A stretch of 64,000 bases of DNA, from positions 62,001-126,000 of the forward strand of contig NZ_AOCG01000001.1 in the NCBI RefSeq assembly GCF_000525795.1. Direction: 5' to 3'. Source of the DNA: Listeria aquatica FSL S10-1188 (GTDB lineage Bacteria > Bacillota > Bacilli > Lactobacillales > Listeriaceae). Shown one piece after another: positions 7,460 through 17,244 of the stretch. Position 1 is the stretch's first letter; every line of letters begins with the position of its first letter. Below the pieces are notes generated by a model. The model was not told where the DNA came from and searched no databases. It was given only the letters and a program-made list of their open reading frames with translations. The translations under genes were made by a program, and so were the position numbers.

Positions 7460-10400
7460 GTGGAAATTAAAAAAAGGAAATTATTAAAAAGAACGATGAC
7501 TGGGTTTGTGGCATTTAATGTGTTAGCGACTACAGTCATTACTGGATTACCTATTCATAGCATGGCGGCTGAAGCAACCCAAAAACAAAATACGACTTCA
7601 CAACCAGAAACTCAAGATAACAGTTCAAAAGCAGCAAGAAATATAAAAGCTGCAACTTCATTTTCAAATGTAAAGTTTAAATTAAATGTAGTAGATGTGA
7701 ACACTGGAAAACCTGTAGAGGGCTATGTTGTTCGCTTTTTGAGAGACGGAACTAGTGGAACTATATACGAGTTTCCAGCAAGTGATGCAAATGGATTAAC
7801 TGAGAGCAGCATAGCAGCAATAACGGACCTGTTAAATGAGGGGAAATCTATCTCTTTATATGTGAAATGGGGTCCTTCTGGTGAGAGTGTTACTCCAAAT
7901 ATCGTGACTATGGTTAACCCATCCGATGTAAAGAATAATGAGGTAACCGTGACAGTTCCCTTAGGAAGTCCTGTACAAAAAGCTGATTTAGGAAATCAAC
8001 AATGGCTGATTGATATGGCCGAGTATTATACTGGGAAAACAGTGGGAACTACTATGTCATTTCCTGACTTAGCCAAAATTACAACTTTACAAAGCTATAC
8101 AGGTTTTGAAATGAAGGACGCCACTCCAGTGCTCCCTGCTGGAATCAAATATTTTGCAGGCTTACAAAGATTGGATCTTAGTAAACTTGGTCTAACAGGA
8201 AACATCCCTACAGAAGTAAGTAGTTTAAGTAAGCTCACTTATTTAAATTTAAATGACAATTCTTGGATCGGAACGCTTCCAAGCTCTCTAGGAAACTTAA
8301 CAAATTTGGAACAATTACGTATCGAAAATACACCTCTAACAGGGAGCATTCCAAAAGAGTTGGGCAATCTATCGAAGCTCACACAATTGAGATTAGCCAA
8401 TAACCAATTATCTGGCAGTATTCCAGAAGAATTAGGCAATCTATCAAACTTAACGATGCTATTTGCTGCAATGAACAAATTGTCCGGCTCTATCCCAACA
8501 GAGTTGAGCCATCTAACAAAATTGACCAATATTCGGGTAGACCAAAACCAACTCGTTGGTCAACTTCCCGAATCCATCTTTGCCCTTAACGCGCTAACAG
8601 AAGCGAATTTTTCGGGTAATGAAATCACGCTCAATCAAGAAGGAAGTAAAGCTTTCGCAAATGGACTAGTTCCAAATTATAAAAATACTTTTGTCAATGA
8701 GCGCACACTTGTGGCAACAAATTCTCTAGTAGCCATTCCAGCTACAACGGTATTTCCATTTAAAGATTTTGGACTAAAGGCTGATATAAATGGCACAAAG
8801 AGTGATCTTTTTGCCGGACATATGTACCGCATTTATCGTAATAGTGATAATAAACAGGTCTATTATGGAATCTGGAACAATGCCTCGTCTTTTGAACAAA
8901 CTACTGCAAAAGAAACATACCGTATCGTTTTGGATGATGCATTAGCTAATCCGAACAATGTGGCGCAAGTAACAGTCGGTGCAGCTAAAAATCAAATCGT
9001 GACTTTTGAAGATCTTGGAAAACAATATTGGTTGAAAGATTTAGCTGAACATTATACAGGGAAAATGGTTGATGAAAATATGACTTTCGGAGACTTAGAA
9101 AGCATCACAGCACTTCAAAGCTATCCAGGTTTTGAAGTGAAGGATGAAAATCCTATTCTTCCTGCTGGAATCAAATATTTTACAGGCTTACAAAAACTAG
9201 ACCTTAGTAAATTGGGTTTAACAGGAAATATTCCTACAGAAGTAAGTCGTTTAAGTAAGCTCACTTATTTAAATTTAAATGACAATTCTTGGAGCGGAAC
9301 GCTTCCAAGCTTCCTAGGAAACTTAACAAATTTGGAACAATTACGTATCGAGAATACGCCTCTAACAGGGAGTATTCCAAAAGAATTGGGGAATCTATCG
9401 AAGCTCACGCAATTGAGATTAGCTAACAATCAATTATCAGGCAGTATTCCAACGGAATTAGGCAATTTATCGAACCTAACGATGTTATTTGCCGCAATGA
9501 ACCAATTATCTGGAACAGTCCCAACAGAATTAGGTAATCTAACCAAATTGACCAATATTCGGTTAGATCAAAACCAACTGGTTGGCCAACTTCCTGAATC
9601 CCTCTTTGCCCTTAACGCGTTAACAGAAGCGAATTTTTCGAGTAACGAAATCACGCTCAACCAAGAAGGAAACAAAGCTTTCGCAAATGGACTTACTCCT
9701 AATGTAGGGAAGACTTATGTAACAGGGCGACAATTAACAGCTGTGGATACTCTAACGCTAGAAGGAACAACGGTCCATCCCTTCCAAGATTTCAATCTAC
9801 AAACGGATATAAGTGGAACAAAGAGTCCTCTATTTGATGGGCACACGTATCAAATTTACAGAACTACGGATAACAAATTGGTTTATTCTGGTCCGTGGGA
9901 GGAGAACGCTAGTTTTGAACAAGCAGGGACTTCTGAAGGGTACCGGGTTGTGCTAGATGGTGCTTCTGAAAATCCTCATAATGTGGCTACACTCACAGTG
10001 GCTCAAAAACAAGCCGTCAAAGGAAATATTCAAGTGGTTGTAAAAGATGAAGCAGGGCAGGTCGTTCCAGGTGTAACCGTGGGCTGGAAAGACCTTACAA
10101 CGAACTTTACAGGAAATGGACATGTGACAGATGCGAATGGAGCTACGAATCAAACGGGCATGAGTTTTGAACATCAGTATCAATATGCCATCTCTTCTGT
10201 ACCTGAAGGCTATGTGAGTACGGGGGGCACAGTCCAAGTCACACCAAGTGGTCAAGCAGGTGATACCTATGTCGTGAACCTAACGGTCTTACGCGATGTG
10301 ACCATCCAACCTATGACAGAAATGGATAATACGGTGACAGGGACTGCAGCTGTAGGGGCGAAACTTCGCTACTTCGTAAATGGTCAAGCGGTCAATGTGG

Positions 10401-11275
10401 GGAATGCGAACGCTGACGGCACTTATAGTAAAGTCGTGGGTCTTTATCCTGCAGGAACCGTGATCGGGGTTCAAATGCAAAATCCGAAAACAGGAAAATA
10501 TTTTGACTTGAAAACCATCACCGTTACCCCTGTTGAAACGAAATTAACGATCCAACCATTAACAACGGCTGATACAGCTGTAACCGGAACCGCACCGGCA
10601 GGTGTGAAACTTCGCTTCTTGATTGATGGCCAAGCAGTCAATGTCGGCTATGCGAATGCCGATGGCACTTACAGTAAAGTGATTGGGCAACAAAAAGCAG
10701 GAACGGTTGTTGGCGTTCAAATGTTTGATCCAACGATTGGCAACTATTCAGACGTAGTCAGCACAACGGTCGAACAAACAGCTGCTTCTGTTGAAGTAGC
10801 CGCAATGACGACAACGGATACAGCTATCAGCGGAACTGCCCCAGCTCATGCTAAACTACGGATTATTGTGAATGGTCAAGCAGTCAACGTTGCATATGCA
10901 GATGCTTCTGGTCAGTTTACCAAAGTGATTGGAAAGCAAGCCGAAGGAACTGTCGTGGGTGTTGAACGCTTTAATCCGACAACGGGCAGCTATGAAAAAG
11001 CCGTTACAACGACCGTGACGCTAGGAAATGCAGTCAGCGAACCCGCTAAGATAGATTTAAGTTCAGCCGCAAGCGGAAAAATTTCGGGGACGGTTCCAAA
11101 TACGATTACACAAGTTCGCGTTTGGATCAATGGAGCACCTCAAACCATGGTAGGCGTGAAGGACGGCGCATTCACATGGACCTATTCCAAACTAAAAGCA
11201 GGAGATATTGTCAAGGTTGATTATAAAGATGCCACTGGACAATGGATAGCTGCAGAACAAACTGTAACGAATTAA
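7460..11275 (+). CDS. Large secreted leucine-rich repeat protein with Ig-like repeats
   Basis: The product of about 1270 residues begins with a signal peptide (KKRKLLKR, a hydrophobic stretch, then HSMAA before EATQ). A beta-rich domain at about 50-170 is followed by two near-identical blocks (nt about 7988-9012 and 9014-10000). Each has WL.D.AE.YTGK, then plant-type LRRs of the form L..L..L.L..N.LSGSIP.ELGNLS. A CnaB-like domain (nt about 10020-10290) and three repeats of about 78 residues (with LR..V.GQAVNV and AGTVVGV) follow, plus a diverged fourth. There is no LPXTG, WxL or GW anchor, so it is probably released or bound by its repeats. GTG 7460 is chosen as start; GTG 7445 is possible, though the GAGGAG ribosome site overlaps it. 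Adhesion or host contact is inferred only. Confidence 0.8.
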   Translation: MEIKKRKLLKRTMTGFVAFNVLATTVITGLPIHSMAAEATQKQNTTSQPETQDNSSKAARNIKAATSFSNVKFKLNVVDVNTGKPVEGYVVRFLRDGTSGTIYEFPASDANGLTESSIAAITDLLNEGKSISLYVKWGPSGESVTPNIVTMVNPSDVKNNEVTVTVPLGSPVQKADLGNQQWLIDMAEYYTGKTVGTTMSFPDLAKITTLQSYTGFEMKDATPVLPAGIKYFAGLQRLDLSKLGLTGNIPTEVSSLSKLTYLNLNDNSWIGTLPSSLGNLTNLEQLRIENTPLTGSIPKELGNLSKLTQLRLANNQLSGSIPEELGNLSNLTMLFAAMNKLSGSIPTELSHLTKLTNIRVDQNQLVGQLPESIFALNALTEANFSGNEITLNQEGSKAFANGLVPNYKNTFVNERTLVATNSLVAIPATTVFPFKDFGLKADINGTKSDLFAGHMYRIYRNSDNKQVYYGIWNNASSFEQTTAKETYRIVLDDALANPNNVAQVTVGAAKNQIVTFEDLGKQYWLKDLAEHYTGKMVDENMTFGDLESITALQSYPGFEVKDENPILPAGIKYFTGLQKLDLSKLGLTGNIPTEVSRLSKLTYLNLNDNSWSGTLPSFLGNLTNLEQLRIENTPLTGSIPKELGNLSKLTQLRLANNQLSGSIPTELGNLSNLTMLFAAMNQLSGTVPTELGNLTKLTNIRLDQNQLVGQLPESLFALNALTEANFSSNEITLNQEGNKAFANGLTPNVGKTYVTGRQLTAVDTLTLEGTTVHPFQDFNLQTDISGTKSPLFDGHTYQIYRTTDNKLVYSGPWEENASFEQAGTSEGYRVVLDGASENPHNVATLTVAQKQAVKGNIQVVVKDEAGQVVPGVTVGWKDLTTNFTGNGHVTDANGATNQTGMSFEHQYQYAISSVPEGYVSTGGTVQVTPSGQAGDTYVVNLTVLRDVTIQPMTEMDNTVTGTAAVGAKLRYFVNGQAVNVGNANADGTYSKVVGLYPAGTVIGVQMQNPKTGKYFDLKTITVTPVETKLTIQPLTTADTAVTGTAPAGVKLRFLIDGQAVNVGYANADGTYSKVIGQQKAGTVVGVQMFDPTIGNYSDVVSTTVEQTAASVEVAAMTTTDTAISGTAPAHAKLRIIVNGQAVNVAYADASGQFTKVIGKQAEGTVVGVERFNPTTGSYEKAVTTTVTLGNAVSEPAKIDLSSAASGKISGTVPNTITQVRVWINGAPQTMVGVKDGAFTWTYSKLKAGDIVKVDYKDATGQWIAAEQTVTN

Positions 11276-11313
11276 ATGAATAAGTTATAAAAACGATGAA
11301 AAAATTTCATCGA

Positions 11314-11353
11314 TGCCGCCTCTTCTAACATTATAGGAAAGGCGGCTTTTTTA
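11314..11353 (+). terminator. Terminator after the LRR gene
   Basis: gccgcct pairs with aggcggc and is followed by six T residues. Confidence 0.88.
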
Positions 11354-11554
11354 TTGGGATATGATATAAAAATTCTATCGAAGTATTAAAAAAGGAGACT
11401 CACATGGGGAAAGTTTATTTTAGGCTATTTTAAATTACAAAAAGTAGTTGGAAGTTAAAAAGATAATAAAATAGAAAAATTTATATGGAAAATGTAAAAT
11501 TACTTTTATAACAGGAATTTATTGGATTTAAGAGAGTAATTTTGGTGCGTAAAC
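11354..11554. other. AT-rich spacer between the LRR gene and the methyltransferase
   Basis: The stretch contains AAGGAGACTCAC followed by ATG 11404 and a nine-codon ORF ending at 11433. It looks like an expression start without a gene, perhaps a relic. I see nothing else here. Confidence 0.3.
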
Positions 11555-11593
11555 AAAAAACTAGACATAGAATTATACGATTCATGTCTAGTT
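11555..11593 (-). terminator. Terminator after the methyltransferase gene
   Basis: On the minus strand aactagacat pairs with atgtctagtt and is followed by TTTTTTG. Confidence 0.8.
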
Positions 11594-11629
11594 CGGCAGG
11601 AAGATCTTGCAAGATATTAAGTTAAGTTG

Positions 11630-12979
11630 TTAAATGGTAATATGAGAATCTTTGTTGATTTTGCTAAGTGTTTTAGCTACCTCAACTCCAAGTGCATAGG
11701 CTAATAGAGGTGGTATGGCATCTCCAATTTGTTCATATTTATCCTGTTCAATATCACCATGGAATTTCACATACGGACCGCTAAATGTATACCAATCGGG
11801 AAAGGACTGGAGTCTAGCAGCTTCACGAGGAGTTAGTCCTCTATCTTCATATGGGTGAACCATCTCATCTAAAACATGTGAAGTGACTGTAAAGCTTGGC
11901 TTATTAGGATCTAGACGTCTGTTTCTGGCCGCATACATTTTTTTTGGGGAAATACTTTTCGATTAGATCTTTTTTTGTTTTCTCTAATCAATCTATCTGC
12001 TGCGTGCTTCATTCCTTCTCCCTTTTGAATTAGGCTCATACGCTTAATCATTGTTTCTCTATGGTTTACAGCTTTATGAAAAGTTATTTTCAATGGATCA
12101 TATTTAACGCTTTCAGGAGCTTCAAATCCATTTTTTACTCCATGGAGTGTAGTTATAAAATCTATTTGTTTTTCTGTTAGGCTAGAATAATCAGGATGAT
12201 AGTCTAGCTCATCATTACCTTCACCAGATTTAATTTTGGGCAAGTCTGCTAAAGCATCATTAACAGTGACAAAGTCAAATTTTTTCTTTGCTGCCGTGAG
12301 TTCTCTTAGGATAAGAGAATTTTGCTGCAAATTTATTATTTATTCCCACAAGAAAAATTCTTTCACGAGCTTGAGGAACACCGTATTCATGGGCTTTGAG
12401 AAGTACTGTTTCTTTATCTCTACTAGCTAAATGAAAGGAAGGAGAGTCACCACTAACATATTCAAATTCATCGCAGATATCTTGAAACATCTTTCCAGGT
12501 ACTCCGTTATTTTTTTTTTGAAAAAAAGTCCTTTAACATTTTCGAAAACAAACATTTTGGAATCGATAGCTCTTGCAATTCTTGTAACATTAAGGAAAAG
12601 TGTATTTCTATCATCTTCCTCTGCCCTTTTTCCTGCTTGAGAGAAACTTTCGCAAGGAGCACCTCCAGTAACTACATCAACAGAATTTACAGAGAAGCGC
12701 TCTCTAAGGATTTTTTTTTATTAGTTCATTTGAAACTTTTCTAATGTCGCCGTGAATTAATAAAGTTTTATCACTTTTATCAAAAGTGAAATTTGTCTCT
12801 CTTTCTCTAAGGAGAAAGTCTTCTAAAACTAGAATTTCTGCTCCGTGAGATTTAGAATAAGTTTGGACAGTGTGATCGCTCCACTCAATGGCGATAAGTG
12901 GCTTTATTCCTGCCCAACCAAAACCAGTCGCTAGCCCACCAGGGCCACTAAACAAATCAATTGAAGTTAACATTAACAT
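11630..12979 (-). CDS. C5-cytosine DNA methyltransferase of an MspI-like RM system, several frameshifts
   Basis: Joined across frames, this is a DNA (cytosine-5)-methyltransferase of about 445 residues. Motif I is DLFSGPGGLATGF at the N-terminus. Motif IV, with the catalytic PC, is read near 12650-12690 as GAPCESFSQAGKR. Motif VI is ENVKG near 12540. Motif VIII is QARERIFLVG. Motif IX/X residues GLTPREAARLQSFPDWY and QIGDAIPPLLA close the protein. Breaks fall at T9 12711-12719, T9/A7 12511-12527, T6 12280-12285 and T9 11937-11945, which suggests base-calling errors. It is divergent from an MspI-like endonuclease 57 bp away, so it should protect the host against that enzyme. CCGG as the site is an inference from the partner. 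Confidence 0.85.
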
Positions 12980-13036
12980 GGCTCCTTTAAATCTGTATAA
13001 TTAAAGTATCTAATATTCAAGAAGGGATTGAAATAA

Positions 13037-14220
13037 ATGTCAAATATTGACAATGGTAAAAAAAGTAAAAAAGGGAACGACGTAAAAAAAAGCTTTGGGA
13101 GAAATCTTGGATGCATTTAACAAGAAAAATCAATTTAAAAAAGTACCAAAAAAATTATTCACTCAACTATCCTAACACAGAAAACAGTTTTAAGTTTGAT
13201 TTTTTAATAACCTTTAATGATGATAGTACATGGATTATCCATTGCACGTCAACTTATAGAACCGATAGAGCTCAGGGAATAGAGTATCGAGCTGAGCATT
13301 TAAAGATTTTAGATCCTACTATTGAATTGGCTTATTTAGTAATTCCAAATGGAATAGATGAGGACGAAAAAAAAAATTGGATATGAAGCATCTAGAAAAA
13401 TTCGTTCTGGAAAAAGATTTAGCTCACTTGATAATGTATTAACATTCCGAGAACTTGAGCTTTTGATCGAATCAAAAATTTCATCAGTAGACTCCGTAGG
13501 CAAAAAAACTGCTGATAGAGGAATTAACTTAGAACAGAGACTTGTGAGAATATTTAATAGTGAAGATAATGTAAAACGTTGGAATAAAAAACAAGACAGT
13601 TCTATTGTTGGCGATAATTATGACTGGTTTCTTTTATCCTTAAAATCATTTGGAGTCAACCCATCCGAGAATATTAATAGCATGCTGGCAACAAAACATA
13701 TTCCAAAGCTTCCATCAGGAGGAACTGCAAAAACAGATGTTTACCTTCAAATAAGAACTAATGAGCAAAGTTATCAAATAATGATTAGTTGCCAAAAATT
13801 CACACGCTAAAGAAGTATCCGTTCATGAATATTCCGCTGAAGATTTTATAAAGGTATTGAAAGTTAGTGATACAATGATGCAAGATGCTATTAGGGAATT
13901 TCAGAAATATGGTGGAATTAAGGCCTTTGCAAAAAAATTCTCCTGATTTGTATATTAAGTTCTCAGAAAATATCAGTAAGTACAATACTGCATTAATTGA
14001 ATGGGCCTTTTTTGGAATTGGGGGCGAAGGAAATAAAGAACAGATTGCTAACTATATGCTTACATATAAGCCCCAATCTGATTCTTTTACAATTTTTAAT
14101 AAATCAGAGTTTATCAAAATGCAGGAAAAGATTGAAAGTCAATTTAACACCCCATTTGCCTGGACATATCCATCAGGTAAGAAAAAAGAAAGGATCCAGC
14201 TGAAGGCAAAGATGATTTGA
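13037..14220 (+). CDS. MspI-like type II restriction endonuclease, several frameshifts
   Basis: Pieces from 13037 to 14220 join into a protein of about 390 residues. The C-terminal half resembles MspI as I remember it: GGTAKTDVYLQI matches the GGSPKTD segment with the catalytic Asp. MISCKNSHAKEVSVHEY matches NIKHSSKKKVSIAEY with the catalytic Lys. FAWTYPSGKKKERIQLK matches the WTYASGSKAKKMQFKG end. The N-terminal 150 residues (FKFDFLITFNDDSTWIIH, then TYRTDRAQGIEYRAEHLK) are extra relative to MspI. Breaks occur near 13061-13092, 13367-13375, 13793-13798 and 13931-13937, mostly in A runs. The Asn-His of the MspI active site is replaced by Ser-Cys before the Lys. It is paired with the divergent methyltransferase. 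Confidence 0.72.
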
Positions 14221-14392
14221 TGTTTAACATTATAGCATTGAATAGTATATAAGGGCAAACATATATTCTTATTTTGTTTACTTTTAGTTATTTAATATAT
14301 TAGAAAAGTTGTATTAAAGAATCTGAGACAAAAATAACAGCATGAAATTTGGCAATAACATCTATGGCAAGTAAACATACAATAGAATTAAA
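14221..14392. other. Spacer without recognisable features
   Basis: AT-rich DNA between the endonuclease end and the terminator of the ABC permease. I see no gene or clear signal. Confidence 0.5.
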
Positions 14393-14434
14393 GGCAGAAA
14401 TCTAGGAAAGATTAAGGGATCCTAGTTTTCTGCC
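14393..14434 (-). terminator. Terminator after the ABC permease
   Basis: ggcagaaatctagga pairs with tcctagttttctgcc with one mismatch. On the minus strand a T-rich tract follows. Confidence 0.75.
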
Positions 14435-14445
14435 TGGTGAGATTT

Positions 14446-16059
14446 TTAATTTCCTTCCACAAGATCCCGGCGCTTATACCCGATATATCCTAGTACTAGA
14501 AGCACAACTCCGATTGCTGTAACTGTTAAGAAAGTCGGTAAATCGAAGGACTCGCCTGGAAGTTGTGGGAACCAAAATTGGACAGCGGTTTTTGAGAACC
14601 AGTCTGGAAGGTCCAGAATTCCGCCAAAGTAATTCAACATGAACGAGTAGCCTAGATAGATGTAAACAAATTTCCCAAGTTTAGGGAGCCAGCCTAGGAA
14701 TAAGCCGGCGAGGCCAATGAAAAATAAAATGGCAGGGAAAAAGTTGAAGCCGGCGCCAAGGAAATCCCCGAAGTCCATTTTGGAACTGCTACCCATCGAA
14801 GAAAGTGCCGCCCCGCCTAAGCTTCCTGCGCTAAGAAATAGTGCCAGTACGCCTGCTATGGTTGCTAGAATCACGCTTGTCCAGTAAAGTTTTCCGCGAG
14901 TCACTTTTGTCGAAAAGAGTTGGCTGAAGCGTCCGCGTGTTTCTTCTGTGAAAAGACGGTTCATAATTGCGATCGGTAAAATCGCAGATAGGGAAACGAG
15001 AACGATCATGATCGTCCCTGTGAACGATTCCTCAAGCGAGATGTGTGAACTGCTAAACATCTGTTTCATTAATGCGTTACCTTCTAAAAAGGATTGCATG
15101 TCGCCGTAAATGGAACCGTATGCCGCTCCCATCACGATAAAAGCGATCAGCCAGCCAATCGTAATGCCTTTGTTTAGTTTGGTGAGTAAGCCGCGAACAG
15201 ATAGTAGGCCGCGCCGCGCTTCTCCGTGTCCTTCGTGCTGTGGAATGTAGCCGTCTCCCATGTCGCGCCCGCTTTCTAAAATGAACGAAAGAAGAGTGAC
15301 TACGATCACGAAAAGTAAGAGGTAAAGGATCGGTAACCAGTTATTTTCTGTGAAAGGGTAGGTGAGATACGTCCAACCCATGGGATTAAATGCGGATAAA
15401 TCCACATTAGCCGTGTCAGTCGCTGCCCGCAAGATGTAAAGTAAACCTAAGAATCCAAGAGATGCCCCTGTCGTGCCTGATGATGCGGGCATAATTTGTG
15501 CGAAAAAGAGCGCGATCGCGGCGCCAAGAAGTCCCGCACCAGCTACAGAAAAGCCGAATAAGAAGGAGCCTTCTGCTGTAATTGTATCTGCACCAAAGCT
15601 TGTCATGATGATGCCGATGACTGTGCCAAGGAGCAAGTTGATTAAAAAGGTTTCTTTCATAACGGCGAGTGAATTCGCTTGGCGTCCAACGCTAAATGAG
15701 CGGACGAGTTCTGTTAAGCCAAGGTCTTCTTCTTTACGTGTGTGGCTTACGACGTGCAAAATGGAGATGACTGCTGCAAATAAACCGCAGAAAAGTAGCA
15801 TTTCATTGGCATACATTGCACCTAAGGTATAATCCCCAGCTCTTGTGATAGGGGTTGGTCCGACCATCGAGATCATCGCCGGATTTTGCATCGTTTCGTA
15901 CATGCCGATTAGTCCCGTCCCTTTGCTGATTTCTTCAAATGCGGGAACGTAAGCACCAGAAAAGAGTCCGAGTCCTCCGACCCAAAAAATGATTTTCTTC
16001 CAATCTCGTTTTAAATATTGGATGAACAGGAGCATCCAACGTGAAAATTTCTCATTCAT
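14446..16059 (-). CDS. ABC-2 type exporter permease, polyketide-antibiotic exporter class
   Basis: The 537-residue protein carries about 12 hydrophobic segments in two halves, as in the large TnrB-like permeases (COG3559) that export antibiotics. The soluble segment TRKEEDLGLTELVRSFSVGRQANSLAVMKE in the first half and EETRGRFSQLFSTKVTRGKLYW in the second are the paired cytosolic helices expected at the ATPase interface. The ATP-binding partner lies upstream with a 24-bp gap, and a TetR regulator is divergent beyond it. It probably exports a drug or peptide. The substrate cannot be told from sequence. Confidence 0.82.
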   Translation of the reverse strand: MNEKFSRWMLLFIQYLKRDWKKIIFWVGGLGLFSGAYVPAFEEISKGTGLIGMYETMQNPAMISMVGPTPITRAGDYTLGAMYANEMLLFCGLFAAVISILHVVSHTRKEEDLGLTELVRSFSVGRQANSLAVMKETFLINLLLGTVIGIIMTSFGADTITAEGSFLFGFSVAGAGLLGAAIALFFAQIMPASSGTTGASLGFLGLLYILRAATDTANVDLSAFNPMGWTYLTYPFTENNWLPILYLLLFVIVVTLLSFILESGRDMGDGYIPQHEGHGEARRGLLSVRGLLTKLNKGITIGWLIAFIVMGAAYGSIYGDMQSFLEGNALMKQMFSSSHISLEESFTGTIMIVLVSLSAILPIAIMNRLFTEETRGRFSQLFSTKVTRGKLYWTSVILATIAGVLALFLSAGSLGGAALSSMGSSSKMDFGDFLGAGFNFFPAILFFIGLAGLFLGWLPKLGKFVYIYLGYSFMLNYFGGILDLPDWFSKTAVQFWFPQLPGESFDLPTFLTVTAIGVVLLVLGYIGYKRRDLVEGN

Positions 16060-16083
16060 TCTAATTTCCCTCCTCCGTGTCGC

Positions 16084-16966
16084 CTAAGCTTCGTAATGCC
16101 GCATGAATAAGTCTTCAAGCGTTGGCGGAACGGATTCGAATTTCATTACGCCGAGTTTAGCTGCGGTTGCTAGGATTTCATTCATTGCGGTATGGTCTGC
16201 AGAAAATGTCGCCTCATCGTCTTTTTGAACGAAATCATGAACGCCATCCAAGTTTTTAAATGTCGCTACGTCTTCTTTAGTTTGAACGGTAATCGTAGAG
16301 CGTGTTAAGTGACGAAGTTCAGTGAGCGTTCCAGTTTCTACGACTTTTCCTTGGCGAATAATGGCAATTTTATCCGCGAGGCGTTCCACTTCACTTAAAA
16401 TGTGTGAAGATAGAATGATCGCTTTTCCTGCTTGCTTGATTTTTTCAACTTCATCTTGGAAAATGGCTTCCATTAGTGGGTCAAGCCCAGATGTCGGTTC
16501 GTCAAAAATGTAAAGGTCAGAGTCAACGGAAAGCGCCGCAATTAAACCGACTTTTTGCCGATTTCCTTTTGAATAGTTTTTGGCTTTTTTCCTTTGGATC
16601 GAGTTCGAATTTTTGAATAAGAGCATCACGCTTGGCTTTATTGCCGTTTCCATGCAGTTTCATGAATAAGTCGATGATTTCTCCGCCGGTTAAGCTGCCC
16701 CAAAGAGCGACGTCTCCTGGAACATAGGAGATACGTTTGTGGATTTCAAGACTGTCTTTCCAAACGTCTTTGCCGAAAATCTCAGCTTGGCCTCCGTCGC
16801 TATGAATAATACCAAGCAAGGTGCGGATCGTAGTGGACTTTCCGGCGCCGTTTGGACCGATAAAACCGAGGACTTCTCCTTGGTTTACGGTGAATGAAAC
16901 ATCAGATAATGCGTGGAATTTGCCGAATTTCTTTTGCAAATGTTCGACTTTTACAATTTCTGCCAT
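16084..16966 (-). CDS. ABC transporter ATP-binding protein, one frameshift
   Basis: This cytosolic ATPase of about 294 residues should power the adjacent permease. It shows Walker A GPNGAGKST (about 33-41), a Q-loop region (RISYVPGDVALWG), a signature read as YSKGNRQKV, Walker B LYIFDEP and the switch His in SSHILSEV. A C-terminal regulatory tail of about 80 residues follows. The frame breaks between DPK and KAKNYSKGN at the T6 run 16575-16580. Correcting one base restores the whole protein, so I read it as a base-calling error. It starts at ATG 16966. Confidence 0.87.
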
Positions 16967-17047
16967 GATTTTTTGATACTCCTTTTTTTAAGTTTGATGA
17001 TAAAATAGAATGAGATTACTTTCTTAGGTTTAAAATTACCCGTATTT

Positions 17048-17220
17048 TCTATTTTATAAACTGAAATTCTGATTTCAGGACAATAATATTCCATTTTGCA
17101 GCACTTGTCAATCAAAATTTTTATAAATTTTACGACTGTTTTCTGCTTGATAGTTTATTAAATGGATTATATAATAGGAAGAGAAAATAATATAAACTGA
17201 AAAGTTGATAATAGTTTATT
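17048..17220. promoter_or_regulatory. Repeated TetR-type operator sites
   Basis: The string TATAAACTGAAA occurs at 17055-17066 and 17191-17202. The inverted half AGTTTATT occurs near 17153 and 17213. The second pair forms a dyad (TAAACT with AGTTTA, 17193-17218) just before tetR. This fits autoregulation and control of the divergent ABC operon by the TetR protein. Confidence 0.5.
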
Positions 17221-17244
17221 ATATAAATGAGAGGTTGAAGAGCG

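Noticed and set aside
8239-8529. Minus-strand ORF inside the LRR gene
   Set aside because: It mirrors the repeat structure of the LRR coding strand and has no ribosome site.
15473-15832. 119-codon plus-strand ORF opposite the ABC permease
   Set aside because: It is antisense to a well-supported membrane protein and has no family features.
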